Positions 54,176-63,130 of a DNA stretch of 64,000 nucleotides are shown piece after piece. Origin of the DNA: Bacillota bacterium (GTDB taxonomy: Bacteria > Bacillota > Desulfotomaculia > Desulfotomaculales > VENG01); assembly GCA_009711705.1 (NCBI GenBank), contig VENG01000001.1, positions 389,889 through 453,888 of the forward strand, in the 5' to 3' direction. Every line of letters begins with the position of its first letter. Within the stretch, counting starts at the first letter, position 1. The position numbers and the translations under genes were made by a program. The notes beneath the pieces were generated by a model. It was not told the DNA's origin and did not search any database. It saw only the letters and a program-made list of their open reading frames with translations.

Positions 54176-56755
54176 GTGGAAGCTTTGTATAATTTGTCGG
54201 TAATGTTCAGCGCCATAGATAGATTCACAGGCCCGGTGCGGAATATGGCTGGCAATCTGGGTAACTTTGAACAGCAAATAAGTAGATCTACGGCAATGAT
54301 AGACTTTGGCAACCGCATGGCAGTATCCGGGGCAATGATACAAGGCGCGGCAGACCGGGTTAACGGGGCCTTGTTCGGTCTTTTGGGGCCAACTGCAGAA
54401 AACCAAAGAGCTTTGGGTGAGCTGGCCTCAGTGGGTGTTCGAGATCTGGAGGCAATAAGTGAAGCTGCCGGAGATTTTGCCGGAGTGTGGTCCGGCACTA
54501 CCGAAGCACAGTTTATCTCTTCTGCATACGACATAAAGTCTGGTATTTCGACTTTATCTGACTCCGCAGTTGGTGACTTTACTAAAATGGCTGCATTAAC
54601 CGCTAAAGCAACTAAGGATACGACTGCTAATATGACCAGCCTATTCGCCACCGGTTACGGTATATATAAGGATATGTACAGCGATATGAGTGATATGCAG
54701 TTCGGCGAAATGTTTAGCGCCGGGATTGCGGCCAGTGTGCAAAGTTTTAAAACCACTGGCTCTCAAATGTCCCAGTCGCTCACCACCTTAGGGGCGGCTG
54801 CTACTTCTGCACAGCGTCCTTTCGAGGAACAATTAGCTGTGCTGGGTATGCTGCAGGCTACCATGCCTGGGAGCGAAGCGGGTACAAAATACAAATCGTT
54901 TATTCAGTCCGCAGCTAAGGCCGGTGAGTCGCTGGGAATAACTTTCGTAGATAGTAATAACCAGCTCCTGGGAATGACCGATATATTGGATCGCCTACGT
55001 GCTAAATACGGAGAAACGCTGGATGCAATGGAAAAACAGCAGATACAGAAGGCGTTTGGCACCGAGGAAGCGGTGGCCCTGATTGATCTTTTGTATGGCA
55101 AAGTTGGCGATCTGCGCGGTAATGTAGATCAATTGGGTATGTCCATGCGAGACGGGATTGCCTTTACAGAACAAATGGCGGCCACCATGAATAATGACTT
55201 AGGTGCCGAGATGGAGGTTATAGGCCAAAACATAAGTGCTTTAAAAAGTGGCATAGGAGATGAATTGGCCCCGCTAGTAAAGTTGATGACTCCACGGGTG
55301 AAGAATTGGGTGCAAGGATTTCAAGATCTTTCTGAGGCCCACCCCACACTGGTGCGCACCATACTCTTGTTAACCGCTTTAGGTGGTGCGGCACTGGCGA
55401 TAATAGCTCCTATCTTGGCGATTGCTTCCGGAGTTATTATGATGGCCGGTTATGTTATATGGGGCCTTGGGCAGATTGGTTATGCCTGGTTATGGATGCG
55501 GGTTAGGGCACTCGACGCAATTACGTTTTTGAGAAATGTGCTAATTACTCTTCGATTGCAAATAATGCTGTTATTACCTAGGGTGCTTGCTCTTGCATCA
55601 ACATTTGGGAGGTTTGCAGCCACCGCAGCCGTATACGCCCGGGTGGCATTACAAAGGATCGCCCTCGGCATGGCAGCACTAGGACGCGCGGCGATCCGCG
55701 CGGCGGTGACTTATCTGCCTCCTCTAGTTGCAGCAGTATGGTCCTTTACCTCGGCCCTGTTGGCCAACCCTATCACCTGGGTAGTGTTGGGTATTATCGC
55801 CCTGGGTGCCGCACTTTATCTGTTGTGGCGCAACTGGGACGCTGTAACGGCTTTTCTCAGTAGTAAATGGGACGCTCTAATGGCCAAGCTTGCCGGTGCA
55901 GGAGATTGGTTCGCCGGAATATTTGAAAATATAATCGGCCTGGCCAGGACATATGGCCCGATGATACTGGGAACACTGATGCCCTTAATCGGCATACCTA
56001 CCCTAATAGCTCAGAACTGGGATGAGATTAAGGCGATAGCTGCCAGGATATTCGGCGGCCTGGTGGAGTCAATACCACAAAAGATAACCGAGATCATAAC
56101 GGCTATTAAGGCCAAGGGCACGGAATTTAAAGAATCCGGCTCCGCCCTATTGGATTCATTTACAGAAGGAGTTAAGAACGTCATAAATAAACCGGTTGAG
56201 GTGGTAAAGGAAGGACTGGCTAAAGTACGCCGCCTCCTCCCCTTTTCCGACGCTAAAGAAGGCCCCCTCTCTACCCTCACCCGCAGCGGTAGAGCATTTG
56301 TGGAAACAATAGCCGCCGGGATGAAAGCCCGCAGCGGATTACTTAAAACGGTGGCCACCGGTGTGCTGGCCGGGGCTATGTTGACAGCGCCGGTACCAGC
56401 GGAGGCTACAGGTCAAGTTACAATCACTCCAGTGATTGAAGAAATGCCAAGCGATATATGGGATTTTCCAAAGCCTTCGGGCGGAGGGCACCCGCCAGTA
56501 ACGCAGACACTGAACGCGGTACCAAGAATACCGGAGACAGAAACACAAGGGGGCTCTTCCAGGAACGCATTGAACCCCACGCCCCGGGTAAACTTCCAAA
56601 GCTATATACGTGAGACATTCCGGGAGAAAGAAACAACTCATACAAAAGACCGCCGGCCAGTTGTAATAATCGCGGACGGCGGACAGAAGAAAGACGATTA
56701 CAGCGACGTTATAGATATGGCTTACCGCTACCTGGAGACTTTGGGCGACGATTAA
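54176..56755 (+). CDS. Tail tape measure protein
   Basis: 859 residues. The N-terminal TP901-type core (QFISSAYDIKSGISTLSDSA, TSLFATGYGIYKDMYSDMSD, GMLQATMPGSEAGTKYKSFI) is followed by several hydrophobic segments at about 400-440 and 515-560 and a helical C-terminal part. It sets tail length and is ejected with DNA. GTG start behind GGGGGTG. By the usual 1.5 angstrom per residue, a tail of about 130 nm is expected. Confidence 0.9.
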   Translation: MEALYNLSVMFSAIDRFTGPVRNMAGNLGNFEQQISRSTAMIDFGNRMAVSGAMIQGAADRVNGALFGLLGPTAENQRALGELASVGVRDLEAISEAAGDFAGVWSGTTEAQFISSAYDIKSGISTLSDSAVGDFTKMAALTAKATKDTTANMTSLFATGYGIYKDMYSDMSDMQFGEMFSAGIAASVQSFKTTGSQMSQSLTTLGAAATSAQRPFEEQLAVLGMLQATMPGSEAGTKYKSFIQSAAKAGESLGITFVDSNNQLLGMTDILDRLRAKYGETLDAMEKQQIQKAFGTEEAVALIDLLYGKVGDLRGNVDQLGMSMRDGIAFTEQMAATMNNDLGAEMEVIGQNISALKSGIGDELAPLVKLMTPRVKNWVQGFQDLSEAHPTLVRTILLLTALGGAALAIIAPILAIASGVIMMAGYVIWGLGQIGYAWLWMRVRALDAITFLRNVLITLRLQIMLLLPRVLALASTFGRFAATAAVYARVALQRIALGMAALGRAAIRAAVTYLPPLVAAVWSFTSALLANPITWVVLGIIALGAALYLLWRNWDAVTAFLSSKWDALMAKLAGAGDWFAGIFENIIGLARTYGPMILGTLMPLIGIPTLIAQNWDEIKAIAARIFGGLVESIPQKITEIITAIKAKGTEFKESGSALLDSFTEGVKNVINKPVEVVKEGLAKVRRLLPFSDAKEGPLSTLTRSGRAFVETIAAGMKARSGLLKTVATGVLAGAMLTAPVPAEATGQVTITPVIEEMPSDIWDFPKPSGGGHPPVTQTLNAVPRIPETETQGGSSRNALNPTPRVNFQSYIRETFREKETTHTKDRRPVVIIADGGQKKDDYSDVIDMAYRYLETLGDD

Positions 56756-56770
56756 GAGGAGTGACTGGTT

Positions 56771-57433
56771 ATGATTCAGGTTTATGCAACTAACATTGGG
56801 CAGGTAAAGGTGGGTAACACCCTCCTGCCCGGAATATTTGAAAGCCTGGAAATAACCGGTCGCGTAAAAACCGACCAAGTGGAGATCCGGGGTAAGGAGG
56901 CAAAAGCGACCCAGGCCGTGGGGTATGATCCTGCAGCCGCAAGGCTAACCCTAAACCTGCTCCCCACTTATGAAGGCGACGATTGCTCAAGTCAGGTAAG
57001 AGCAATTCAACACGCCTTTAGGGAATCAAAGGAGCAGGAAAAGCCCGGAGTATACCGTTTAGTAAACCGTCATGCGCAAGCCCGTGGGATAGATGAAGTA
57101 GTATTTTCCGGACTGAAAACATTTGAAGACAATAGAAGCGATAAGTTATTGGTGATTTGTGAGTTTATGGAGCATGTGCCTGTGCAGGTGAAAGTTAAAG
57201 AGCAAACGGCGTCTGCCTCGGCAGAGGAAAGCAGTTCAGAGACAGCTGCTTCTGAAACCGTAGGCAGTAGCTACGGTGGCTCCGTTCCCGACAACTTTGG
57301 CGGTGGAAAAACATACGGTGGCTCCGTACCGACTACCTTTAAGACCGAAAGCACTCCCGCCAAAGACGATCGTAAGCCGGGGCTCTTGTCCGGGGTTTTG
57401 AAATGGTTAAGGGGTGATGACGATATCGAGTGA
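56771..57433 (+). CDS. Baseplate/tail protein, Mu gpN position
   Basis: 220 residues. The folded part (1-135; IFESLEITGRVKTDQVEIRG, RLTLNLLPTYEGDDCSSQVR) is followed by a low-complexity linker rich in Ser, Glu and Ala with two copies of YGGSVP, then a short basic/acidic end. Between tape measure and hub, it probably links the tape measure to the baseplate. No firm family match. AGAGGAG precedes the ATG. Confidence 0.65.
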   Translation: MIQVYATNIGQVKVGNTLLPGIFESLEITGRVKTDQVEIRGKEAKATQAVGYDPAAARLTLNLLPTYEGDDCSSQVRAIQHAFRESKEQEKPGVYRLVNRHAQARGIDEVVFSGLKTFEDNRSDKLLVICEFMEHVPVQVKVKEQTASASAEESSSETAASETVGSSYGGSVPDNFGGGKTYGGSVPTTFKTESTPAKDDRKPGLLSGVLKWLRGDDDIE

Positions 57434-58268
57434 TCCATACATTTTCTTAAGAGGCGATAAGCCTGCCAGTATGTTCTCCCCTTTTGTCGAACTGAGAACG
57501 GAAGGCGGCAAAGTGAGAAATTTCGACAAGAAAATAGACGTTTGGTTGTCCAGAAAAGAACCCGCCGATATAGCTGAGTTTGAATTCCAGACAACTATTC
57601 CGGAATTAGGTTTAGGGGCCGACGTTCCTGTGGAGCTATACATGGGTTACGACATGAACTCACCTTATAGGGTTTTTAGTGGTTACATAACAGAACCCAG
57701 GGACCCGCTTTACCTGGCCAAGGATGAGGCTTTAAAACTTTTTAGGGCTAAGCCGGTCAGTACCATGTTAAAAGTCACTCCCCAGGATGTAATAACATTT
57801 GGCCTGCAGCAGGCCGGAGTAACCGAGTTTAAGCTAAGTGATAAAGCTTTCTCAACCAAACCTAGATTTGTAATTTCAGGTGAGAATGTGTCCGACCTGG
57901 TGCGCCGCGTAAATGAAACCTGGGGAATTAATTATGACTGGTTCTTTGATGCGCAAGGTAAATTTTACTGGGACGAACCGGTACCTAAAGAAGGACAGAT
58001 TTACAGCTACCGGTACGGAGAGAACATAATCGAGCTGGATTTTGATACTGACCGGGAGATATATGGCCAACGAAAGCTGGGAAAAACAACCGGCCTGGGT
58101 AGGATGCTCACAGTTCTCTCCCCCTTCGTCGGTCACTCACAGGAGATAGAAATAATTTACCCCGAGGTTGGAGACCGACGGTTTATGACAGAAACAGTTC
58201 ACCACTTCCGGAATGATCGGGGCAGCCTGCGGACCGAAATGTTTTTCAGGGAGATAAAAGAACAATGA
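57414..58268 (+). CDS. Baseplate hub protein, Mu gpP / late control D-like
   Basis: 284 residues. Contains the hub outline: LSRKEPADIAEFEFQTTIPE near the start, VPVELYMGYDMNSPYRVFSG, then LVRRVNETWGINYDWFFDAQ. Related by layout to gpD/gp27-type hubs that hold the spike. Overlaps the previous gene by 20 bases; GTG 57414 or the adjacent ATG 57417 may start it. Confidence 0.78.
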   Translation: MMTISSDPYIFLRGDKPASMFSPFVELRTEGGKVRNFDKKIDVWLSRKEPADIAEFEFQTTIPELGLGADVPVELYMGYDMNSPYRVFSGYITEPRDPLYLAKDEALKLFRAKPVSTMLKVTPQDVITFGLQQAGVTEFKLSDKAFSTKPRFVISGENVSDLVRRVNETWGINYDWFFDAQGKFYWDEPVPKEGQIYSYRYGENIIELDFDTDREIYGQRKLGKTTGLGRMLTVLSPFVGHSQEIEIIYPEVGDRRFMTETVHHFRNDRGSLRTEMFFREIKEQ

Positions 58269-58816
58269 ATGCCAGAGTAGATAAGCTTATGGAGGTAATA
58301 AGGAAAACTGTTTTACGTCTTTTCCCGGAGCTGGCCGGCAGCTATCACCTAACGTCAAATGCAAAGGTGGTAAAGGTGACCCAGGAGGCCCTTCACGTGC
58401 AGCCGCTTCTAAAAGATGGTGCCGTGAACGAGGAATCGCCGGTGATCACAGCCCCTCCCCTACCCTACAAACTAAAGCCGGGGGATTTGGTGAGGTTAAA
58501 ATTCCTTTACGGAGATCCAAGTGAACCCTACGCTGAGACGGTGACCACGGCAGCATTAGGACAGATAACAGGTGGGGGGTTAATAATCGAAGGTTACGGG
58601 GAGGTTGCTGATTATCTGGTGGCTGAACATTTGGCGGCACACTCGCGCATGGGCACCACCACCTCCCCGGTGGATGATAAAGGAGATTCCCTGCCGGGGG
58701 CCACCACCAGCAGCCTCACTCGCTTTGATATAAATGCGCATCTAAAGGCCGGGGACAAGGTGGCCGCTCTGCCTATCGAAGAAGGAGCGCGGTTTGTGGT
58801 AGTGGCTAAATTGTAA
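58265..58816 (+). CDS. Baseplate spike-region protein, Mu gp45 position
   Basis: 183 residues. An N-terminal helix, then an OB-like beta domain (LKPGDLVRLKFLYGDPSEPY) and a Thr/Ser/Gly-rich end. By size and position it is the gpV/gp45-like spike assembly protein. It overlaps the hub stop by 4 bases. The family link is from position and fold impression. Confidence 0.6.
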   Translation: MNARVDKLMEVIRKTVLRLFPELAGSYHLTSNAKVVKVTQEALHVQPLLKDGAVNEESPVITAPPLPYKLKPGDLVRLKFLYGDPSEPYAETVTTAALGQITGGGLIIEGYGEVADYLVAEHLAAHSRMGTTTSPVDDKGDSLPGATTSSLTRFDINAHLKAGDKVAALPIEEGARFVVVAKL

Positions 58817-58830
58817 AGGTGGTGAACGCG

Positions 58831-59268
58831 GTGGAAGATATTATGTTGGATGAAGAGGGTAACTTTGTGGTGGCCTCTAGTGGTGATATGGAGACGGTTC
58901 AGGACGCAAGATGTGTAGTGCAGGATGTACGGCATAGGCTGGATACATTCCCGGGCGATCTGTGGGCGCACCTTACTTATGGAGCTGGGCTTCAATATTA
59001 TATAAACGCCGAAGACAGCGACGTTAACCGTCAGGAGTTAGAGCAAACTATAAGGATGGAACTGAAAGAGGAAGAGTATATAAAGCAAGGTTCTGTGCAA
59101 GTAGGTATTGAGACTTGGGATAGAGACGTTATTAGGGTTGTAGTAACCTTTAATATTGATACAGAGGCACTGGGCTCTTCTGCCGGCGCACCCACTGAAA
59201 CAGCTTCTATTATACTTACTATAAGTCAGACCGGAATTGAGATGGAGTTTGGGGGTGTTGCCGCATGA
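58831..59268 (+). CDS. Baseplate wedge protein, Mu gp46 / gpW-like
   Basis: About 145 residues with the gp25/gpW-type pattern: EDIMLDEEGNFVVASSGDME, VQDVRHRLDTFPGDLWAHLT, TYGAGLQYYINAEDSDVNRQ and a C-terminal beta hairpin (DVIRVVVTFNIDTEA). GTG at 58831 chosen for AAGGTGG upstream; 58819 is also in frame. Forms the wedge with the gene J product. Confidence 0.78.
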   Translation: MEDIMLDEEGNFVVASSGDMETVQDARCVVQDVRHRLDTFPGDLWAHLTYGAGLQYYINAEDSDVNRQELEQTIRMELKEEEYIKQGSVQVGIETWDRDVIRVVVTFNIDTEALGSSAGAPTETASIILTISQTGIEMEFGGVAA

Positions 59269-60413
59269 GACCCGAAGATCTTATACCCATTCGCACACTA
59301 ACAGATTTAATGGATTCAGCAAAAGCTAAACTCCGGGATCTCAAATTTAAGATAACCAACTTGCGGCCAGGCGGTGTGTTTTACACTTTGCTTGAGATAC
59401 CAAGCCAGGGCCTGGCTGACCTTTATAAACTGCTTAAGAGCATAGTACCGCAGATATATTTGGATACGGCCACGGGGATCTGGCTGGACGCAAAAGCGGC
59501 TGATTATGAAGTTTTTAGGAAAGAGGCCCAAAAGACGCAGGGTATAGTAATAATGGGCCGGTACTCTCCTGGTGATAATGTGGTTATCACCAAGGGCAAA
59601 GTAGTGGCAACCGAAGTGAACACCAACGGCGAGCGCTTAAAGTACATGGTAACCGCTAAAACGGTAATGGAAAGTGATGCCCTGGAAGTGGAAGTGCTGG
59701 TTGTGTCTGAATTTGCCGGCGCGGAATATAACGTCGGTGCCGATATGATAACGGAAATGGTCACCAATATAGACGGGGTTGATTACATTCGCAATGGAGA
59801 AGATTGGATAACCCGCGAGGGTGCTGACACTGAGTCCGACGATTCATTGCGCCGGAGAGCAAAAGCTAAATGGAATGAGTTGGCCCAGGGTGGTATCGAT
59901 AATTCATACAAGTCTTGGGCGCAAAGTATACCGGGTGTGGTAGTAGTGCAGATGGACAGCCTTCACCCAAGAGGTCAGGGGACTGTTGATGTTATCATCA
60001 CAGGTACCGGCGGCATTCCATCCGATGATTTAATTAACCAGGTCCAGGAATATCTAGATAAGAAAAAGTCTTTGGTGGCCGATCTTGTAGTAATAAAGCC
60101 GGAACCGGTGCAGGTGGACTTTGATGTAATCCTATATCTTAACCCGGATTATGGGGAGGAAGATGTAGCGAAGGCGGAGGCTGAGCAGATTATTGACATT
60201 ATGTTTCAATATGGTGACACGGATTACCCCGAGATTAGTAAAGTTTCCCCTGAGTATGGTCTTATAATCGACCAGGTGAGGCATAACCTTCTTAACATTG
60301 ATCATGTGGTTAAGGCTCCAATAAATTCACCGGTAGAGGATATAGTAGTAAGTAAGAGACAGCTGCTTGTTAAGGGTAATGTTAATGTTTCAGTTCAGAG
60401 GGTGGTCACGTGA
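59265..60413 (+). CDS. Baseplate protein J-like, Mu gp47
   Basis: 382 residues of the baseplate J family: RPGGVFYTLLEIPSQGLADL, LDTATGIWLDAKAADYEVFR, DSDDSLRRRAK-type segment (ESDDSLRRRAKAKWNELAQG) and IPGVVVVQMDSLHPRGQGTV. It forms the baseplate wedge and carries the tail fibre base. The ATG overlaps the previous stop by 4 bases. Confidence 0.9.
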   Translation: MRPEDLIPIRTLTDLMDSAKAKLRDLKFKITNLRPGGVFYTLLEIPSQGLADLYKLLKSIVPQIYLDTATGIWLDAKAADYEVFRKEAQKTQGIVIMGRYSPGDNVVITKGKVVATEVNTNGERLKYMVTAKTVMESDALEVEVLVVSEFAGAEYNVGADMITEMVTNIDGVDYIRNGEDWITREGADTESDDSLRRRAKAKWNELAQGGIDNSYKSWAQSIPGVVVVQMDSLHPRGQGTVDVIITGTGGIPSDDLINQVQEYLDKKKSLVADLVVIKPEPVQVDFDVILYLNPDYGEEDVAKAEAEQIIDIMFQYGDTDYPEISKVSPEYGLIIDQVRHNLLNIDHVVKAPINSPVEDIVVSKRQLLVKGNVNVSVQRVVT

Positions 60414-61915
60414 GTTTTGCCAAGTATTTTAATTATTTAGTCCACCGGATATTTAAAAAGAAATCAAATCCCAAAGAAAACGATATATATAAGCTGGCTT
60501 CAGCTTTAGGTCCTAATTATGACGAAGCCAAGCAGGCTATATTTGCTCTTCGCGAGCAGGCCCTGGTTGCTACGGCTTATGGTAATGGGCTGGATCAGTT
60601 GGGCAAAGATAGAGAGATGCCAAGGTACCGGGGCGAGAAAGATGATGAGTATAGGCGCAGGCTCCTGGCAGCTGTAAATATATATTCGGAGGGTGGGACA
60701 AAGCCGGGTATGGAGCGCGCACTCTCCATTTTAGGCTATACCAATAGCGAAGTATATCCGTTGTACTTAGAAAAATATAAGTGGAGACTGTTGGATTCAT
60801 CCTTAATACTGGACGGTAGTGCCACTCTTGAACCTCTGGATTCAACTGCTAAGCTGGACTATTTAGGGCGCTGGGCCGAATTTATCATCAAGTTAAATTT
60901 AGGAGACGATCCTTTTTTAGAGACCCAGTACCTGGTGGCAAGAGAAATGATAAATAAAGTAAAGCCTTCCGAGGGTAAGCTGTACGCCCTTAACTTTACT
61001 ATTAGTGCAATTTCAGGTGTTTATTATAAAACCTCCACCCAGTGTTCTTTGCAAGGGTATTTCGGTAGTGAGGTTTACGATGGGGTTTATTTTTTGAACG
61101 GTAGAAAAAGCATTTCCCCCTCTCCCATACCCTTGCTGCTGGATGCTGGTTTTAATCTTGATGGTGAATATATGTTAAGTGGTATTAAAGGACTGGCGGA
61201 GAATACCTGGTTTATTACCGACACACGTACTAGGGCGGAAATGGCTTTAAGGCAAGCTGCAAGTGTTGCTCCGGGTAAGGTTTTGAATTTAGACGGAAGG
61301 TATTGGTTGGGAAGTTCTTGGGTTTTAGGGGAGAATAGGTATCCGAGAACTGGCCGTATGGCAATAAAAGTCCAGACTTGTGCTGAAAAACAAATAAATA
61401 GCGATGCTTCCAGGGTGGGAATCAAAGTAAATGGACACTTTCCCCACAAGGTAGTTTATCTTGATGCTCGTTATAGGCGACTGGATGGAAGCCGAGAACT
61501 AAATAATAGTTGGTATATAGCTGCGAATAAGGCGATTAATAACGACTTTTCTCTTACTTCGGGTGGCGTCCGCCAAGTCCTTAAAGGTGGCATTAAGACA
61601 CGTGTTTATTATGGTAAGAATTGGACACTAAACACCGGAAGGTGGTTACTCGGCGGCGGCTTTAAATATAAACTCAATGGTTATTTAAGGTTATCAGCGT
61701 TGCACATTCTTGATGGTAGTATTTATCTCTCTGGCCATGAGAAAATAGGTTACCTGGCCAGGATCGGTGAAAAAGAAAACATGTTAAACGGCAGGTTGTT
61801 GTGGGATGGTGAGAGATTGGATGGATCTAGAAGACTGAGGCCGCACCCTGTGGATCATCGTGTCCGGGTTTCTATAAAGAAAGACGGCAGAATTATTGAA
61901 CAAGGAGTGATATAA
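60410..61915 (+). CDS. Mu gp48-like tail protein with repetitive extension
   Basis: 501 residues, far longer than Mu gp48 (about 190). The N-terminal 190 match the DUF2313-like wedge protein (YGNGLDQLGKDREMPRYRGE, DDEYRRRLLAAVNIYSEGGT). From about 200 on there are imperfect repeats around L-(D/N)-G: VYFLNGRKS, FNLDGEYMLSGIKG, LNLDGRYWLGSSWVLG, YRRLDGSRELNNSW, HILDGSIYLSG, MLNGRLLWDGERLDGSRRL. This looks like a beta-solenoid or adhesin-like stalk attached to the baseplate. GTG start, 4-base overlap. Confidence 0.78.
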   Translation: MSFAKYFNYLVHRIFKKKSNPKENDIYKLASALGPNYDEAKQAIFALREQALVATAYGNGLDQLGKDREMPRYRGEKDDEYRRRLLAAVNIYSEGGTKPGMERALSILGYTNSEVYPLYLEKYKWRLLDSSLILDGSATLEPLDSTAKLDYLGRWAEFIIKLNLGDDPFLETQYLVAREMINKVKPSEGKLYALNFTISAISGVYYKTSTQCSLQGYFGSEVYDGVYFLNGRKSISPSPIPLLLDAGFNLDGEYMLSGIKGLAENTWFITDTRTRAEMALRQAASVAPGKVLNLDGRYWLGSSWVLGENRYPRTGRMAIKVQTCAEKQINSDASRVGIKVNGHFPHKVVYLDARYRRLDGSRELNNSWYIAANKAINNDFSLTSGGVRQVLKGGIKTRVYYGKNWTLNTGRWLLGGGFKYKLNGYLRLSALHILDGSIYLSGHEKIGYLARIGEKENMLNGRLLWDGERLDGSRRLRPHPVDHRVRVSIKKDGRIIEQGVI

Positions 61916-61917
61916 GA

Positions 61918-62301
61918 TTGAATTCAGTTGCAACAAAGTTAGCTCGCATATCAATGGCAAAAGCTAGGAACGGCGAGACCTTATTACCTCAAATCACACA
62001 TATTGCGTTCGGTACAGGGGGGCACAAAGAGGGTGATATAACTGAACCGATAAAACCCACACAGGATGACATGCAGCTGGAAAACGAGGTGCTGCGCAAG
62101 CCCATAGAAAGCGCTGATCGCTTAAATGATACAACGGTAAGGTATTCAGTTACCCTAGGTGTTGGGGATGGTGATGGATATGCTTTTACAGAGATGGGTT
62201 TAATAGATAGTAACGGCGATCTTGCAGCTCGCAAGACTATGGGAGCCAAGACAAAAGAGCCTGATGTAGAGATGGATTTTTATTACGACGAAGATTTTTA
62301 A
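61918..62301 (+). CDS. Tail fibre-like protein (N-terminal module)
   Basis: 127 residues. Resembles the N-terminal modules of phage tail fibres (THIAFGTGGHKEGDITEPIK, then YAFTEMGLIDSNGDLAARKT). TTG start behind AAGGAGTGATATAAGA. Probably a separate fibre-attachment subunit. A tail collar or receptor domain is not included. Confidence 0.7.
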   Translation: MNSVATKLARISMAKARNGETLLPQITHIAFGTGGHKEGDITEPIKPTQDDMQLENEVLRKPIESADRLNDTTVRYSVTLGVGDGDGYAFTEMGLIDSNGDLAARKTMGAKTKEPDVEMDFYYDEDF

Positions 62302-62313
62302 GGAGGCATTTAA

Positions 62314-62742
62314 ATGTCAGTATTGGAAGGCGAACCAATTTTTAAAGAATTTTTGCTTGCATTACAAGAGGGAGATCCGGCAGCTCCCGAAACCTGGAAT
62401 CCTAAGTATCAGGTCCTTATTAACAATGATGTCTACTTAAAAGTAGGATTCGATGCCATGAAAGATGAGGTTGAAGATGCCCGTGGTGGACATACCGACC
62501 TGAATAGTAGACTGGATCAACTGCAGCTTGAAACGTTATCCGGAAGCGACAATTTTGCCGGTCCAAGCGGTACAACGGTAACACATAATATTGGCCACAC
62601 CGATTACATGGTGCGCATCACCCCGACGGATAACCCAGGCGGGTATCTGGGTGACGTATGGGTGGTTAAGGCCGCGAACACGTTTGTAGTTTACAACAGT
62701 GGTAAGTGGACAGGTGCTTTCGATTATCAAATATTAACCTAA
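62314..62742 (+). CDS. Tail-fibre region protein
   Basis: 142 residues: a helical N-terminal half (RGGHTDLNSRLDQLQLETLS) and a beta C-terminal half (PSGTTVTHNIGHTDYMVRIT, ANTFVVYNSGKWTGAFDYQI). Fits a small fibre trimer with a beta tip. AAGGAGG precedes the ATG. No named family. Confidence 0.6.
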   Translation: MSVLEGEPIFKEFLLALQEGDPAAPETWNPKYQVLINNDVYLKVGFDAMKDEVEDARGGHTDLNSRLDQLQLETLSGSDNFAGPSGTTVTHNIGHTDYMVRITPTDNPGGYLGDVWVVKAANTFVVYNSGKWTGAFDYQILT

Positions 62743-62755
62743 AGGAGGGGTAAGA

Positions 62756-63130
62756 ATGCCTATAGTTGAAGTTAACGGACCTAATACAGCAGTTAATATA
62801 GTGGGTAACGTGCTGAGTATCCAGTCGTTTGATCTGGAAGGTGTGACAATACCCGCCCAAGAGTGGGATTTGACTCAATTTCAAAAGCATGAGGCTCGCA
62901 CTGTACGCTTCTTTGCCGGTACGGATGGGGAATACCATATAAACGATAATAAAGACATTTTCTGGCTGGTATGCGAGGTTAAACTGCCCCCCCTATGTTA
63001 TGAAAGTGTGCCTACCGGGCTAACTGGCGAAGATGGGCAGGAGGAAATGGAGCAGGTTGTAGCCGCGCCTGACTTTGAACAGGATGCCATTGTAAAAGTT
63101 TGGACTTTGCCACAAGGAGGTAGTGAATAA
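62756..63130 (+). CDS. Tail-fibre region protein of unknown function
   Basis: 124 residues, beta-rich (MPIVEVNGPNTAVNIVGNVL; ISRSFDL-like strand IQSFDLEGVTIPAQEWDLTQ). Ends TLPQGGSE and overlaps the next start (TAATG). It lies directly before the FGE-fold protein, in a place where phages with diversified receptors keep an attachment or chaperone subunit. Confidence 0.55.
   Translation: MPIVEVNGPNTAVNIVGNVLSIQSFDLEGVTIPAQEWDLTQFQKHEARTVRFFAGTDGEYHINDNKDIFWLVCEVKLPPLCYESVPTGLTGEDGQEEMEQVVAAPDFEQDAIVKVWTLPQGGSE

Noticed and set aside
60410..61915. Repeats taken for a CRISPR-like or tandem DNA repeat
   Set aside because: The similarity is at the protein level (LDG motifs), with no regular DNA repeat or spacer.
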